In this document: in pieces, positions 44,203-54,222 of the stretch
How the letters are laid out: the number at the start of each line of letters is the position of its first letter
How positions within the stretch are numbered: position 1 is the first letter of the stretch
DNA from: Myripristis murdjan
Lineage: Eukaryota > Chordata > Actinopteri > Holocentriformes > Holocentridae
Assembly: GCF_902150065.1 (NCBI RefSeq)
Contig: NC_043990.1
Span: 2,604,117 to 2,668,116, forward strand
Direction of reading: 5' to 3'
DNA length: 64,000 bases
Notes under the pieces: model-generated
Databases searched by the model: none
What the model was told of the DNA's origin: nothing
What the model saw: the letters and a program-made list of their open reading frames with translations, nothing else
Program-made: the position numbers and the translations under genes

Positions 44203-44223
44203 CACACACACACACACACACAC
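44172..44223. repeat. (CA)n microsatellite downstream of V6
   Basis: Interrupted CA tract in the V-unit position. A degenerate copy of the V 3'-flank block follows at about 44290-44340. Confidence 0.85.
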
Positions 44224-44559
44224 AAACACACATAAACACAGAGGATTGGGTTGGCGGTAATTTAGAATTTTGTGAATTTTAGTGTCACTAACAGCCACCT
44301 CCCACCCCAAAAAGATGAAAGTTCCCCCAAATGCAGAGGACAGATGTGTCTGTGGTGTGATCTCTGACTGTCCTGACTGAAATCCTCCATTAAAAACAAT
44401 GGTAGTCAGCTCTGAACTCCATGTGCCAACTGGCAAAAAGTTTTTGGACTCAGAGTCACTACACAGGACATCCAGAGGTGAAAGTGGGCCGACACAGTCC
44501 AGTACTTTGTACCACTAAAAGATTCAGTGCCCAAACAGTGGAAAGCAGCTGCCTGAGAA

Positions 44560-44880
44560 AAAGGAGGGCTGGGAATACAGGAAGTGCAGGGAGACAAACA
44601 CAACCAACAGACACAAAAGGCAAACACAAAAACACAGTCAGAGGATGACTGGTGAACAAAAGAGAAACAGACAAAACTGATCCAAAACCAGGAGATGTGA
44701 CACCCAGAGTCTTTTCACACATAGAAAAACTCTTTAGCTTTAATACTTTTAAATACCACGTATTATTCCTGCAAACAAATCAAACATCTTTAGATTTTGT
44801 CAACCCTAAGTGAGACTGTGTCATGTTAGTAAGATTTCAATGCATATTTTAGTGTAAACATAATGAACTTCCTAGTTACA
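44560..44880. repeat. segmental-duplication arm shared with 3875-4159
   Basis: Matches the spacer left of the full-length L2 element. At 44838-44850 it gives the empty site for that LINE (GATTTCAATGC followed directly by ATATTTTA). Confidence 0.8.
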
Positions 44881-45305
44881 ATAACTCCACTTGCTCCCGG
44901 TGAAATTCAGAATTGACAAGAAAATCCTTCTATATACCTTCAAGGCCATCCATAACCTCGCCCCTCCCTATCTGTGAGACCTCCTCTACATTGCCTCATC
45001 CTCCCGTTCCCTCAGATCCTCCTCCTCCATCCACCTCACTGTGCCCTCCGCCCGCCTCAGCATCATGGTGAGCAGAGCCTTCAGCCGCTCTGCTCCCAAA
45101 CTCTGGAACTCACTCCCTCCGGACATCCGTATCATCGACTCTCTTCCTCTGTTCAAATCTAGACTCAAAACTCATCTGTTTAAAACTGCATACTCTCTGT
45201 TATTGCACTGTTTCCATTTTATTTCATACAGTTTTGTTTGCCTGTGTTTTTCTGTTTGTTTCATTTTTTGTAAAGTGTTTTTGAAAGGCGCTTATAAATA
45301 AAATG

Positions 45306-45353
<48 letters not shown>
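44881..45353 (+). mobile_element. 5'-truncated L2-clade LINE 3' end
   Basis: Encodes the end of ORF2 (LHLLPVKFRI-, ILLYTFKAIHNL, then a stop, LRSSSSIHLTVPSARL, LWNSLPPDIR, LKTHLFKTAYSL) and ends in an ATT repeat. The paralog at 9165 runs uninterrupted from GAGTTACAATA to TTCTC, giving the empty site. It is a different subfamily from the 4160-9122 element, which ends in TTAC repeats. Confidence 0.85.
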
Positions 45354-45355
<2 letters not shown>

Positions 45356-45416
45356 TCTCTCACCATCTTAGTTGATCATACCTGATTTAAACTACTTTAA
45401 CTATTTTAGATTATCT

Positions 45417-46001
45417 TGTCATGTCATAGAAATTATGTTTTGTTTTGTTAAGTTTTATGTCATGTCTTGTCTCGTGACTTCCTGTTTTATTTTGATATCC
45501 CACTCTCCTCTTGTGTCAGGTCACTTGCCCTTCCCCTTGTGTGTTTCCCTCTAGTCTGATTGTCTGCCACGCCCTGATTGTTTCCACCTGTTCCCCATTA
45601 CCTTGTGTGTGTATATATAGTCCGTGTTTCCCTTTGTCCTGGGCGAGTTCGTCCTGCTTCGTCTTGTTTGGTCCTGCTTCGTCTTGTTTGGTCCTGCTTC
45701 GTCACGTCACGTCCATGATCCTTGTCACGTCACGTCAAGTCTCAAGTCAGGTTTTGTATTTCCGTTGCTACTTTGTTTGGTCATAGTTTTGTTCTCAAGT
45801 TTCTTTGATACTTTGGTCTTGCCTTTGTTTTCAGTAATTCCTCGTCAAGAGTGATTTTGGTTACTACTTTGTTATCGTGAAATTTCAGTTGTTACTTTGT
45901 ATTGATATTTAAGTTGTTACTTTCTTATTAAAAGACTGTTTAGTTCAACTCTTGTGTGAGTCGTGCGACTGGGTTCAATCCTTGTGGTCATAGTTTTGAC
46001 A
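45417..46001 (+). mobile_element. solo LTR (fossil LTR retroelement)
   Basis: 585 bases beginning TGTCA and ending TGACA, flanked by a 5-base duplication TATCT (45412-45416 and 46002-46006). Internal features fit an LTR: TATATATAG near 45610 and an ATTAAAA motif near 45929. No internal coding region is attached. The paralogous block at 9225 lacks it. The superfamily is not determined. The exact target duplication suggests it is not very old. Confidence 0.8.
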
Positions 46002-46002
46002 T

Positions 46003-46850
46003 ATCTAAAATGCACAGATAAAAATTCTTTGCTGTGTTTGTATGTGCACAGCTGTGTTTATGTTTGACCTCTGACCTTCTCAAAGTCTGTTTTCCATCCA
46101 CTGAGCTGTTCCTTCTCAACCTTCAAGACTGTGATGACTGATTCAGTCCAAACACAGGCACACACTTTCAAACATTTTCTTTGCTTGAGTTATTTTAGAG
46201 CAGCCTTTATAAAATGGATAAAAGTACTATATTGTACACAACAGGTATTCATATTTAGAAATGAGTCACAGTCTTCAAGCTTCTATTTGAAATGGGGACA
46301 CATAAAGGGTGTCCACTGTCACCACTTGGTTCAGGTCTTCAGTGGTTTGTAAAGATCCCTTTTATGTTGAATCCCTTTATGCTGATGACACTCTGCTTTT
46401 TATTTTGGATCCTGGTATATTTTCCCCTCACCATTGCAAATATGTCTTAATGTCCAAAAGGGGAATCTTCAGTTTCTCATTTCCCTCCGACTTCAGTAAC
46501 CATGGCAACAGATAGGCATCACTGTTGAACCATGGCAACAGACAAGTTTCACGAGTGAAGATAAATGATGAAAGATTCTCTTGCTATAAACCGACTTTTT
46601 GTATTTATCAAGCTATGATTTCTGTTTTATAAAAGTTGTACAGCAGTGACATGAGAACAGGAAACATTCTTCAGTCAGTCACAGCAAAAATCGATCAAAT
46701 TCTGCCACAATAAAACAGGGAAGAAATTCTTGGAGAAAAATATTACACATATCAAGATTTAAAAAAAAAAACAAAAAAAAAAAAACACATCTCAATCAAC
46801 AGTTTGTTAAATTGATTAAATCGATTCATTGATTAACAGCCTGATGAGAG
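46003..46850. repeat. segmental-duplication arm upstream of V7, with L1-like RT relic
   Basis: Copy of 9225-10100. At 46375-46425 the translation contains LYADDTLLFILDP, the counterpart of the relic near 9517. Otherwise non-coding. Confidence 0.7.
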
Positions 46851-46899
46851 TAATGTGTGTCTCTGTTGGAGTGGGTCAGAGCATTTCCATAGAGAGCCA

Positions 46900-46945
46900 C
46901 TTTGCATCAGCAGCACCATGCTCCAGTGCTCTGGGAGAGTTTATA
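46900..46945 (+). promoter_or_regulatory. V7 promoter
   Basis: CTTTGCAT at 46900-46907 and TTTATA at 46940-46945. Confidence 0.75.
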
Positions 46946-47023
46946 GTCCTGAGAGTTGAAGACTGGATGACTGACAGCTGTCCTTCATGACAACAGAAGC
47001 CCCAGAAATCCTCCTCATCAAAC

Positions 47024-47506
47024 ATGACTTTGAGCTCCATCCTCATCTGGACTCTCCTCTGCTGCTGCTTGACAGGTAAAATCCAGAGAATCAAAGTCCT
47101 CTCCTCTATGAAGATCCGTCCCTCTGAAATGAAGCGGAGAAAAGCATGACGTTGCTTTGTGTTTTTGTCTGTGTGTCCTCAGAGTCCAGAGGCCAGGTCA
47201 CAGTGACTCAGCCTGGAGCAGTGAGGGCTGCTCTGGGAGCCTCCGTCACCATCACATGTAAAACCAGCCAGAATGTTCAGGTTTATAACAGCAACCACGT
47301 TTTAGCCTGGTACCAACAGAGAGATGGAGAAACTCCTAAACTGCTCTTTTACTTTGCTAATACTCGAGTATCAGGGATTCCAGATCATTTTACAGGCAGT
47401 GGATCAGGGAGTGACTTCACTCTGACCATCAGTGGAGTCCAGGCTGAAGATGCAGCAGTTTACTACTGTCAGAGTCAACATTATATCAACAGTCAGTGGC
47501 TGTTCA
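47024..47506 (+). CDS. Light-chain V gene V7 (12-RSS)
   Basis: Leader exon 47024-47075; V exon 47183-47506. CDR1 [22 protein letters not shown]2 FANTRVS, CDR3 [12 protein letters not shown]. Framework 3 starts DHFTG where the family has (D/G)RFTG; loss of that Arg may remove the usual salt bridge with framework 3 Asp. Heptamer 47507-47513, nonamer 47526-47534. Confidence 0.92.
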
Positions 47507-47604
47507 CACAGTGAAAAAGCGTCGTACAAAAACCTCCCTCAGTCAGACTGAACAGAAACTGAAGTGACTGCTGCAGCTGGAAGCTACTGCAGGGACTGAT
47601 ACAG

Positions 47605-47607
<3 letters not shown>

Positions 47608-47645
<38 letters not shown>
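47608..47645. repeat. (CA)n microsatellite downstream of V7
   Basis: CA tract in the V-unit position, followed by a short GA run and then the Tc1 element. Confidence 0.85.
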
Positions 47646-47649
<4 letters not shown>

Positions 47650-47681
47650 AGAGAGAGAGACACATGGTTGATGAGAACATA

Positions 47682-48931
47682 CACTACATTACCAAAAGTA
47701 TTCGCTCACCTGCCTTTACTCATACTATGAACTGAAGTGCCATCCCATTCCTAACCCATAGAGTTCAATATGATGTCGGTCCACCTTTTGCAGCTATTAC
47801 AGCTTAAACTCTTCTGGGAAGACTGTCCACAAGGTTGAGGAGAGTGTTTATAGGAATTTTTGACCATTCTTCCAAAAGCGCATTGGTGAGGTCACACACT
47901 GATGTTGGTCGAGAAGGCCTGGCTCTCAGTCTCCGCTCTAATTCATCCCAAAGGTGTTCTATCGGGTTCAGGTCAGGACTCTGTGCAGGCCAGTCAAGTT
48001 CATCCACACCAGACTCTGTCATCCATGTCTTTATGGACCTTGCTTTGTGCACTGGTGCACAGTCATGTTGGAAGAGGAAGGGGCCCGCTCCAAACTGTTC
48101 CCACAAGGTTGGGAGCATGGAATTGTCCAAAATGTTTTGGTATCCTGAAGCATTCAAAGTTCCTTTCACTGGAACTAAGGGGCCAAGCCCAGCTCCTGAA
48201 AAACAACCCCACACCATAATTCCTCCTCCACCAAATTTCACAGTCGGCACAATGCAGTCTGAAATGTACCGTTCTCCTGGCAACCTCCAAACCCAGACTC
48301 GTCCATCAGATTGCCAGATGGAAAAGCGTGATTCATCACTCCAGAGAACGCGTCTCCACTGCTCTAGAGGCCAGTGGCGGCGTGCTTTACACCATTGCAT
48401 CCGACGCTTTGCATTGCACTTGGTGATGTGTGGCTTGGCTGCAGCTGCTCGGCCATGGAAACCCATTCCATGAAGCTCTCTGCGTACTGTACTTGGGCTA
48501 ATCTGAAGGTCACATGAAGTTTGTAGCTCTGTAGTAATTGACTGAGCAGAAAGTCGGCGACCTCTTTGCACTATGCGCTTCAGCATCCGCTGACCCCTCT
48601 CCGTCACTTTACGTGGCCTACCACTTTGTGGCTGAGTTGCTGTTGTTCCCAAACGCTTCCATTTTGTTATAAGAGAGCTGACAGTTGACTGTGGAATATT
48701 TAGGAGCGAGGAAATTTCACGACTGGATTTGTTGCACAGGTGGCATCCTATGACAGTTCCACGCTGGAATTCACTGAGCTCCTGAGAGCGGCCCATTCTT
48801 TCACAAATGTCTTTTTTCACAGTCTGCATGCCTGAGTGCTTGATTTTATACACCTGTGGCCAGGCCAAGTGATTAGGACACCTGATTCTGATAATTTGAA
48901 TGGGTGAGCGAATACTTTTGGTAATATAGTG
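47682..48931 (-). mobile_element. Tc1-like transposon, nearly intact
   Basis: 1,250 bases. The ends CACTACATTACCAAAAGTAT and ATACTTTTGGTAATATAGTG are inverted repeats, bounded by TA at 47680-47681 and 48932-48933. It sits in the V7 3' flank. The other V units read ACATATCATCTTG without interruption and give the empty site. A different Tc1 family from the copies at 2482 and 36823. It carries one long transposase frame. Confidence 0.95.
47804..48829 (-). CDS. Tc1 transposase, 341 residues, missing its last residues
   Basis: Starts at ATG 48829-48827 ([18 protein letters not shown]); an internal ATG at 48796 is an alternative. The N terminus has the paired helix-turn-helix ([20 protein letters not shown], then [12 protein letters not shown]) and a GRPRKV hook. 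The DDE catalytic triad is present: Asp in LWSDESRF, Asp in FQHDCAPVH, Glu in [11 protein letters not shown], with a [11 protein letters not shown] glycine-rich box. A TAA after LPRRV ends it about 13 codons before the AVIAAKGGPTSY end read in the same frame beyond the stop. It may be inactive or only mildly impaired. Confidence 0.88.
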   Translation of the reverse strand: MQTVKKDICERMGRSQELSEFQRGTVIGCHLCNKSSREISSLLNIPQSTVSSLITKWKRLGTTATQPQSGRPRKVTERGQRMLKRIVQRGRRLSAQSITTELQTSCDLQISPSTVRRELHGMGFHGRAAAAKPHITKCNAKRRMQWCKARRHWPLEQWRRVLWSDESRFSIWQSDGRVWVWRLPGERYISDCIVPTVKFGGGGIMVWGCFSGAGLGPLVPVKGTLNASGYQNILDNSMLPTLWEQFGAGPFLFQHDCAPVHKARSIKTWMTESGVDELDWPAQSPDLNPIEHLWDELERRLRARPSRPTSVCDLTNALLEEWSKIPINTLLNLVDSLPRRV

Positions 48932-49104
48932 TATCATCTTGTTGATAGTGTCAGTGTCAGTTTTCCCTCTGAGCTTCAAACAGCCACCTCCCACCTCAAC
49001 AAGCTGAAAGTTCCCCCAAATGAAGAGGACAGTTCCAGTGAAGAAGCCCAATCAGAAACATTAAAAGCACAACAACATGGAGCAAAGTGAGCTGCCCTGA
49101 TGCC

Positions 49105-49690
49105 GACCCAATTGTTGACATTTTAGTCAGTGCTTGAGCCCTGTGTAGAATAGACGTGCATATTTTATTTGCTCATTGGTCAATCCAGAGATTAATGTCA
49201 TGTTATATTGCTTTATGCTGATGATATCCTCCTGTTTTTGTTATCCTGAAACTCTTTTACCCAGTCTTCAGAAAATAAAGATCTCAGCATATTTTCTGAC
49301 ACAACAACATGAAGTAGGCCTAAACCAGAAGTCTGTCGAGTGGGAGACTTTTGGTGACAAGTGATCACTGTGCGTGTTTGAACAACACAACTTATCAGGA
49401 TATAAAAGTGATTTTTACGAATAAAAAAGCTTACTTTAAAAAATGAGAGATATCAAAATAATGATAATAAATTAATGATAAAGACTTTGAGTTTTTATTC
49501 TTTAATCTAGAGAACACTGATTTCCATTACCCAAAAGATAAATTAAACTGAAAACAAATAATTCTTGAAACATTTTTAGAATCATCAAAATAAATGTATC
49601 ATAAACATGAAACATGGAATATGGAGTGAGACACATTATCAGGTTATTAATAGGTTATTAAAATTAATCCATTGATGAACGTCCTGATGA
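49105..49690. repeat. spacer upstream of V8, paralog of 32940-33540
   Basis: Non-coding duplicated block with a reverse-transcriptase relic (LYADDILLFL, near 49205-49240). Confidence 0.65.
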
Positions 49691-49742
49691 GAGTAATGTG
49701 TGTCCCTGTTGGAGTGGGTCAGAGCATTTCCATAGAGAGCCA

Positions 49743-49788
49743 CTTTGCATCAGCAGCACCATGCTCCAGTGCTCTGGGAGAGTTTATA
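49743..49788 (+). promoter_or_regulatory. V8 promoter
   Basis: CTTTGCAT at 49743-49750 and TTTATA at 49783-49788. Confidence 0.75.
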
Positions 49789-49867
49789 GTCCTGAGAGTT
49801 GAAGACTGGATAACTGACAGCTGTCCTTCATGACAACAGAAGCCCCAGAAATCCTCCTCATCAAAAC

Positions 49868-50377
49868 ATGACTTTGAGCTCCATCCTCATCTGGACTCTC
49901 CTCTGCTGCTGCTTGACAGGTAAAGTCCAGAGAATCAAAGTCCTCTCCTCTATGAAGATCCGTCCCTCTGAAATGAAGCGGAGAAAAGCATGACGCTGCT
50001 TTGTGTTTTTGTCTGTGTGTCCTCAGAGTCCAGAGGCCAGGTCACAGTGACTCAGCCTGGAGCAGTGAGGGCTGCTCTGGGAGCCTCCGTCACCATCACA
50101 TGTAAAACCAGCCAGGATGTTGCTGCTGTTCCTGTCAAAGATGATGATGGTAATGCTGTTAACGTAGACATTCTATCATGGTACCAACAGAAAGACGGAG
50201 AAACTCCTAAAGTGCTCATTTACGCTGCTAATACTCGAGCACCAGGGATCCCAGATCGTTTTACAGGCAGTGGATCAGGGAGTGATTTCACTCTGACCAT
50301 CAGTGGAGTCCAGGCTGAAGATGCAGCAGTTTACTACTGTCAGAGTGCTCATGTTATCAACAGTAAAGGAGTGTTCA
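49868..50377 (+). CDS. Light-chain V gene V8, very long acidic CDR1 (12-RSS)
   Basis: Leader exon 49868-49919; V exon 50027-50377. CDR1 spans 25 residues from Cys to Trp and includes [16 protein letters not shown] (KDDDGN at 50137-50154). CDR2 AANTRAP, CDR3 [12 protein letters not shown] (INSK instead of INSQ). Heptamer 50378-50384, nonamer 50397-50405. Its J-C partner unit to the right has lost C. Confidence 0.92.
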
Positions 50378-50483
50378 CACAGTGAAAAAGCGTCGTACAA
50401 AAACCTCCCTCAGTCAGACTGAACAGAAACTGAAGTGACTGCTGCAGCTGGAAGCTACTGCAGGGACTGATACAGTTCACTGA

Positions 50484-50485
<2 letters not shown>

Positions 50486-50572
<87 letters not shown>
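50486..50572. repeat. (CA)n microsatellite downstream of V8
   Basis: The longest CA tract of the V units, with one CTCT interruption. Confidence 0.9.
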
Positions 50573-50575
<3 letters not shown>

Positions 50576-51428
50576 GATGAGAACACATCATCTTGTTGAT
50601 AGTGTCAGTGTCAGTTTTCCCTCTGAGCTTCAAACAGCCACCTCCCACCTCAATAAGCTGAAAGTTCCCCCAAATGAAGATGTAACCTATATGAATAGCA
50701 AATTATAAAAATGTGTTATATAAAGTAAATTTAAATAACAGTTGGACTAGAAATCAGAAGAGGGTTCGGCTCAGGGAGGAAATGAACAGTACTGAATCAC
50801 ACAAGATGCAATTTGGTGAAGAATGGTACCATGTATTGACAACAAAAAAATAAAAAAAAAATATGCAACAGCTGTTACATTGGGAGAATGGCCATTAAGC
50901 AAAACAAAAACAATACAATTCTAAATAAATTCACAGTTCACAACTTAATTCTTCAATTCTTTTTTTCCACAATTCATTTCATAGCACAAGCGGAATAACA
51001 TACTCAACCCTTACTGCCAGTTAAGGCAGCTGTCCATATAAGTGTATAGTCCGAAGTCCGTGAAAGTTGTTTGTTGTGGTTTTAGTTATCAACCAGAGTT
51101 CCTTTAGAAAAAGAATAGAGTCCTCCAAAAGAAAAGTCCTTCCCAAAAGAGAAAAAAAAAACACTGGCTGCAAGGAGCCTCCTACCAGGACCGGCAGGAG
51201 AGAAGTAGAAGCTTGGCTATGAAGTCAACAGTCCTGGTAGCTCGCCATCAACCTGGCCTGTGTATAGGACAGGATCCTGGGTTCATTATTGTGCACACAT
51301 TCCATTATATACTCATGTTAACAAGCATTCAACACAGAGTACACTTCCACTAAAGTGTAAAATAAATAATAAATAAAGTAAATAACAATTAAGAAAAATA
51401 AAGTAATTCAATCAATTCAGTTCATATA

Positions 51429-51535
51429 AGCTAGCCGCGCTAGCCGCTATGGCACTCATAACACTAGGCTAACCACGCTAGCCGCTATAGCCATGCTAGC
51501 CGCATCGTGTTAGCCGCGCTAACCGCGAAGCTAAC
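51429..51535. repeat. GCTAGCCGC-type tandem repeat
   Basis: Degenerate copies of (G)CTAGCCGC, several with the NheI-like GCTAGC core, across about 105 bases. GC-rich against an AT-rich background. Confidence 0.75.
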
Positions 51536-51594
51536 AGAGACAATTATTCAAACACTCACCAGCTTTTCTGGCCAATTCGCTATGAACAACCAAA

Positions 51595-51742
51595 CACACT
51601 CGCTCTCGGCGGACCGGACACACTCGCTGTCGGTGGACCAAACACACTCGCTCTCGGCGGACCGGACACACTCGCTCTCGGCGGACCGGACACACTCGCT
51701 CTCGGCGGACCGGACACACTCGCTCTCGGCGGACCAAACACA
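51595..51742. repeat. 24-bp minisatellite, about six copies
   Basis: The unit CACACTCGCTCTCGGCGGAC plus four bases is repeated about six times with few changes. Because 24 is a multiple of three, every frame stays open. The plus frame gives THSLSADR repeats and the minus frames give other repeats. No domain or splice context indicates that a protein is made. Confidence 0.85.
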
Positions 51743-51928
51743 AGGCTCCTGCAGCAACTCGGCACACCTGTGGCTTAGCAAAAAACCCGCTATGCCACTT
51801 CCGCACACACCTTTATGTGGCGCTGACTGGCAGCACATCAGTCACATGACGCATGTGACTGACTGCATTTTGCATCCGGGTTACACACAACAATTAGTAA
51901 CTATAGGCCAATATCAAATCTGCCATTT

Positions 51929-53215
51929 TTGGGGAAAATCATTGAAAGGGTTGTCTTCCAGCAAATCCATGCTTTTATGATGCAAAACAATCTTTTTAAC
52001 AGATTTCAGTCTGGATTTCAGCCACACCACAGCACTGAGACTGTACTTATAAAAGTCTTAAATGATATTCATCAGAATACTGATGCATGCAAATCCTCTG
52101 TCCTGGTATTACTAGATCTCAGTGCTGCATTTGATACAGTTGATCATAATATTCTACTTAGCAGACTGGAAAAGTGGGTGGGACTCACCGGCACTGTGCT
52201 ACAATGGTTCAAATCTTACTTACAAGATAGGGACTTTTTTGTGTCAGTTGGTAACCATAAATCTGAGCGAACCACGATCACATGTGGGGTTCCTCAAGGG
52301 TCCATTCTCGGACCACTTCTATTCAACATCTATATGCTACCCCCAGCCCAGATTATGGAACATCACAACATCTCCTATCATACATATGCCGATGACACAC
52401 AACTCTATATCTCAGTGTCATCACATGACTACAGTCCCTTACTCTCATTGAGTAACTGTATTCATCAAATCAGTGACTGGATGTGCCAGAATTTTCTCCA
52501 GCTAAATCCAGAAAAGACAGAAGTATTAATTTTTAGCCCAAAAAATGAAAGGGCAAAGATCAGCGCTCACCTTGGCTCTATGTCACTGACAGCTACGAAT
52601 CAAGCCAGAAATCTTGGTGTTATTATTGACTCAGACCTGAACTTCAACAGCCATTTAAAGTTTATTACTAAATCTGCCTATTACGACCTGAAAAACATTG
52701 CTAGAATTAAGGGGTTTCTGTCTAAACAAGACATGGAAAAACTTATTCATGCATTCATTTTTAGTAGGTTGGACTATTGCAATGGCATATTTACAGGCCT
52801 TAACAAAAAATCAATCAGACAGCTGCAGCTGATTCAGAACGCTGCCGCCAGAGTCCTTACAAACACCAGGAAACTGGACCATATTACACCGGTCATTAAA
52901 TCGCTACACTGGCTTCCTGTGAGTCAAAGGATAGATTTTAAAATCTTACTGCTGGTCTACAAAGCCCTGAATGGTCTCGGACCAAAATATATGCTTGATC
53001 TACTGGTTCCCTACGAAGCATCTAGACCTCTTAGGTCATCTGGAACTGGCTTGTTGTGTGTTCCAAGAACAAGAACCAAGCAAGGTGAGGCAGCATTCAG
53101 TTATTATGCTCCTCACCTGTGGAACAAACTTCCTGTAGATCTGAGGTCTGCTCAATCTGTCAGCTCCTTTAAATCAGGGCTAAAAGCACTACTGTTCACT
53201 GAAGCGTACTGTTAG
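51929..53215 (+). CDS. L2 LINE ORF2 fragment, reverse transcriptase to C terminus
   Basis: 428 open residues without stops. Motifs: [26 protein letters not shown] (near 52108), GVPQGSILGP, YADDTQLY (near 52384, catalytic Asp pair), LQLNPEKTEV, LDYCNGIF, SLHWLPVSQRI and an LWNKLPVDLR ending with TAG. Endonuclease and ORF1 are absent. It is a different L2 lineage from 4160-9122. The open frame over 1.3 kb suggests a fairly recent insertion. Confidence 0.85.
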   Translation: MGKIIERVVFQQIHAFMMQNNLFNRFQSGFQPHHSTETVLIKVLNDIHQNTDACKSSVLVLLDLSAAFDTVDHNILLSRLEKWVGLTGTVLQWFKSYLQDRDFFVSVGNHKSERTTITCGVPQGSILGPLLFNIYMLPPAQIMEHHNISYHTYADDTQLYISVSSHDYSPLLSLSNCIHQISDWMCQNFLQLNPEKTEVLIFSPKNERAKISAHLGSMSLTATNQARNLGVIIDSDLNFNSHLKFITKSAYYDLKNIARIKGFLSKQDMEKLIHAFIFSRLDYCNGIFTGLNKKSIRQLQLIQNAAARVLTNTRKLDHITPVIKSLHWLPVSQRIDFKILLLVYKALNGLGPKYMLDLLVPYEASRPLRSSGTGLLCVPRTRTKQGEAAFSYYAPHLWNKLPVDLRSAQSVSSFKSGLKALLFTEAYC

Positions 53216-53399
53216 ATTAAATACTTGCCTGTTGTATTGCCTGTACCTTTAAACTACACACTGTTGATTTATGCCTCCTCCGCACTCCAAGGACTACCTA
53301 TTGTACTGCCCGTACTTTTAAACTACGCACTGTTTATTTATGCCTTTTATTTTTCTTACTTTGTTTCTTATCCTGACTGTTTTATTTGGGTTTATTGTT

Positions 53400-54030
53400 A
53401 AATCAGCTGCAAATGTCGGAGATTCCAGGGCTGAGGACTGAGTCCGGGCTGAAATCTCTAATAGGAGAGGTTTCAGAGTCTAAGGAATTAAGAGGTTGGG
53501 CTGTCGGCATCCCTGCGAGGGGTGACCGGGAAGTCTGAGTCAGCTACTTCTGTGACTCGACACTGGGGAGCAGGCTGTGAATTCAGATCTAGAAGGGAGA
53601 CGTCCTGTGATGGATCTTTAGAGTTCATTACGATCTGAATAAGACCAGAGTGTGGAACCTGTGTCCGGCGGGACTGTAAGACTCTGAGTGAAGGACTCAA
53701 GAGCAAATAGTGTTCACGCATTGGGTGTATTATTAAGGGCGATGTCCCATACAAAAAAAAAAAAAAAAAAAAAACAGACCCGACCAACCAAATTCCTGAT
53801 GGTTCAGAGCCAGGGACAAGAGATCCTAGCTGAAATCTCTGACAGAGCCGGTTTTGAATTTAAACTCAAATTTTGTCTAGTTCACTTTCTGGTGGCAAGG
53901 AGTCGCGGGCGTGATATAGGCTATCACGGCCTGGACCCTTGGCCTATTGCCTTTTGGTGGCAAAGAGCCGCAGGGGTGATAAGGCCTATCACGCCCTGGA
54001 CCCTTGGCCGTCTAGCTCAGGCAGTGTACT
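53400..54030. other. insertion of unknown type inside the L2 3' UTR
   Basis: GC-richer sequence containing a 21-base A run at 53752-53773. It also carries two tandem copies (about 53890-53945 and 53950-54010) of a unit with GGTGGCAA-GAG, GGCCTATCACG-type and CCTGGACCCTTGGCC motifs. I do not recognise the element. Confidence 0.45.
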
Positions 54031-54184
54031 GAGCCTGTTGTTATTTTATGTTACTGTATTTTATTATCGCTATCATTCTAAATTTTTATTTCCCTTTTTA
54101 TTGACTGTTTTTATTGTTTTAATTTATGTCTTGTTGCTTTTAATGTTTCTGTAAAGCACTTTGAATTACCTTGCAGAAACCTAC

Positions 54185-54222
54185 TTCCAACATCCAGTCT
54201 GGTTCCTCCACCAAAAGTCCAC
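54185..54222 (-). CDS. Light-chain J segment J6, orphan (no C downstream)
   Basis: Encodes [12 protein letters not shown]. Heptamer 54223-54229, 23-base spacer, nonamer 54253-54261. The donor is GTAGGT instead of GTAAGT. Normal J-unit flank continues only about 10 bases past the donor before L2 sequence begins, so the J-C intron and C exon of this cluster are missing. The next C on this strand is C2, 30 kb away past J3-J5. Confidence 0.9.

Larger units (their letters stand above)
50690..51889. mobile_element. LTR-like segment with TGTAACC...GGTTACA ends (tentative)
   Basis: It starts TGTAACC exactly where the V8 3' flank breaks off (after CCCCAAATGAAGA) and ends GGGTTACA, where L2 coding sequence begins. 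Its ends are a 7-base inverted repeat of TG...CA type. No duplication of flanking bases is seen because the two flanks are unrelated, suggesting recombination through it. It contains the tandem repeats at 51429 and 51595. A DNA transposon or a plain duplicated promoter region are alternatives. Confidence 0.4.
51893..54173 (+). mobile_element. 5'-truncated L2-clade LINE with an internal insertion
   Basis: ORF2 sequence starts at NYRPISNLPFLGKIIE (about 51898; the first residues need a frame change) and is open from 51929 to 53215. The 3' UTR ends CTGTAAAGCACTTTGAATTA at about 54165, next to J6. Between about 53400 and 54030 unrelated sequence interrupts the UTR. This element, with the LTR-like piece to its left, fills the place where a C exon and J-C intron are expected. 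Confidence 0.75.

Noticed and set aside
51595-51742. CRISPR-like array
   Set aside because: Repeats are directly adjacent without unique spacers, and the genome is vertebrate.
51507-51980. THSLSADR-repeat protein
   Set aside because: A 24-bp minisatellite keeps all frames open. There is no start context, domain or splice evidence.
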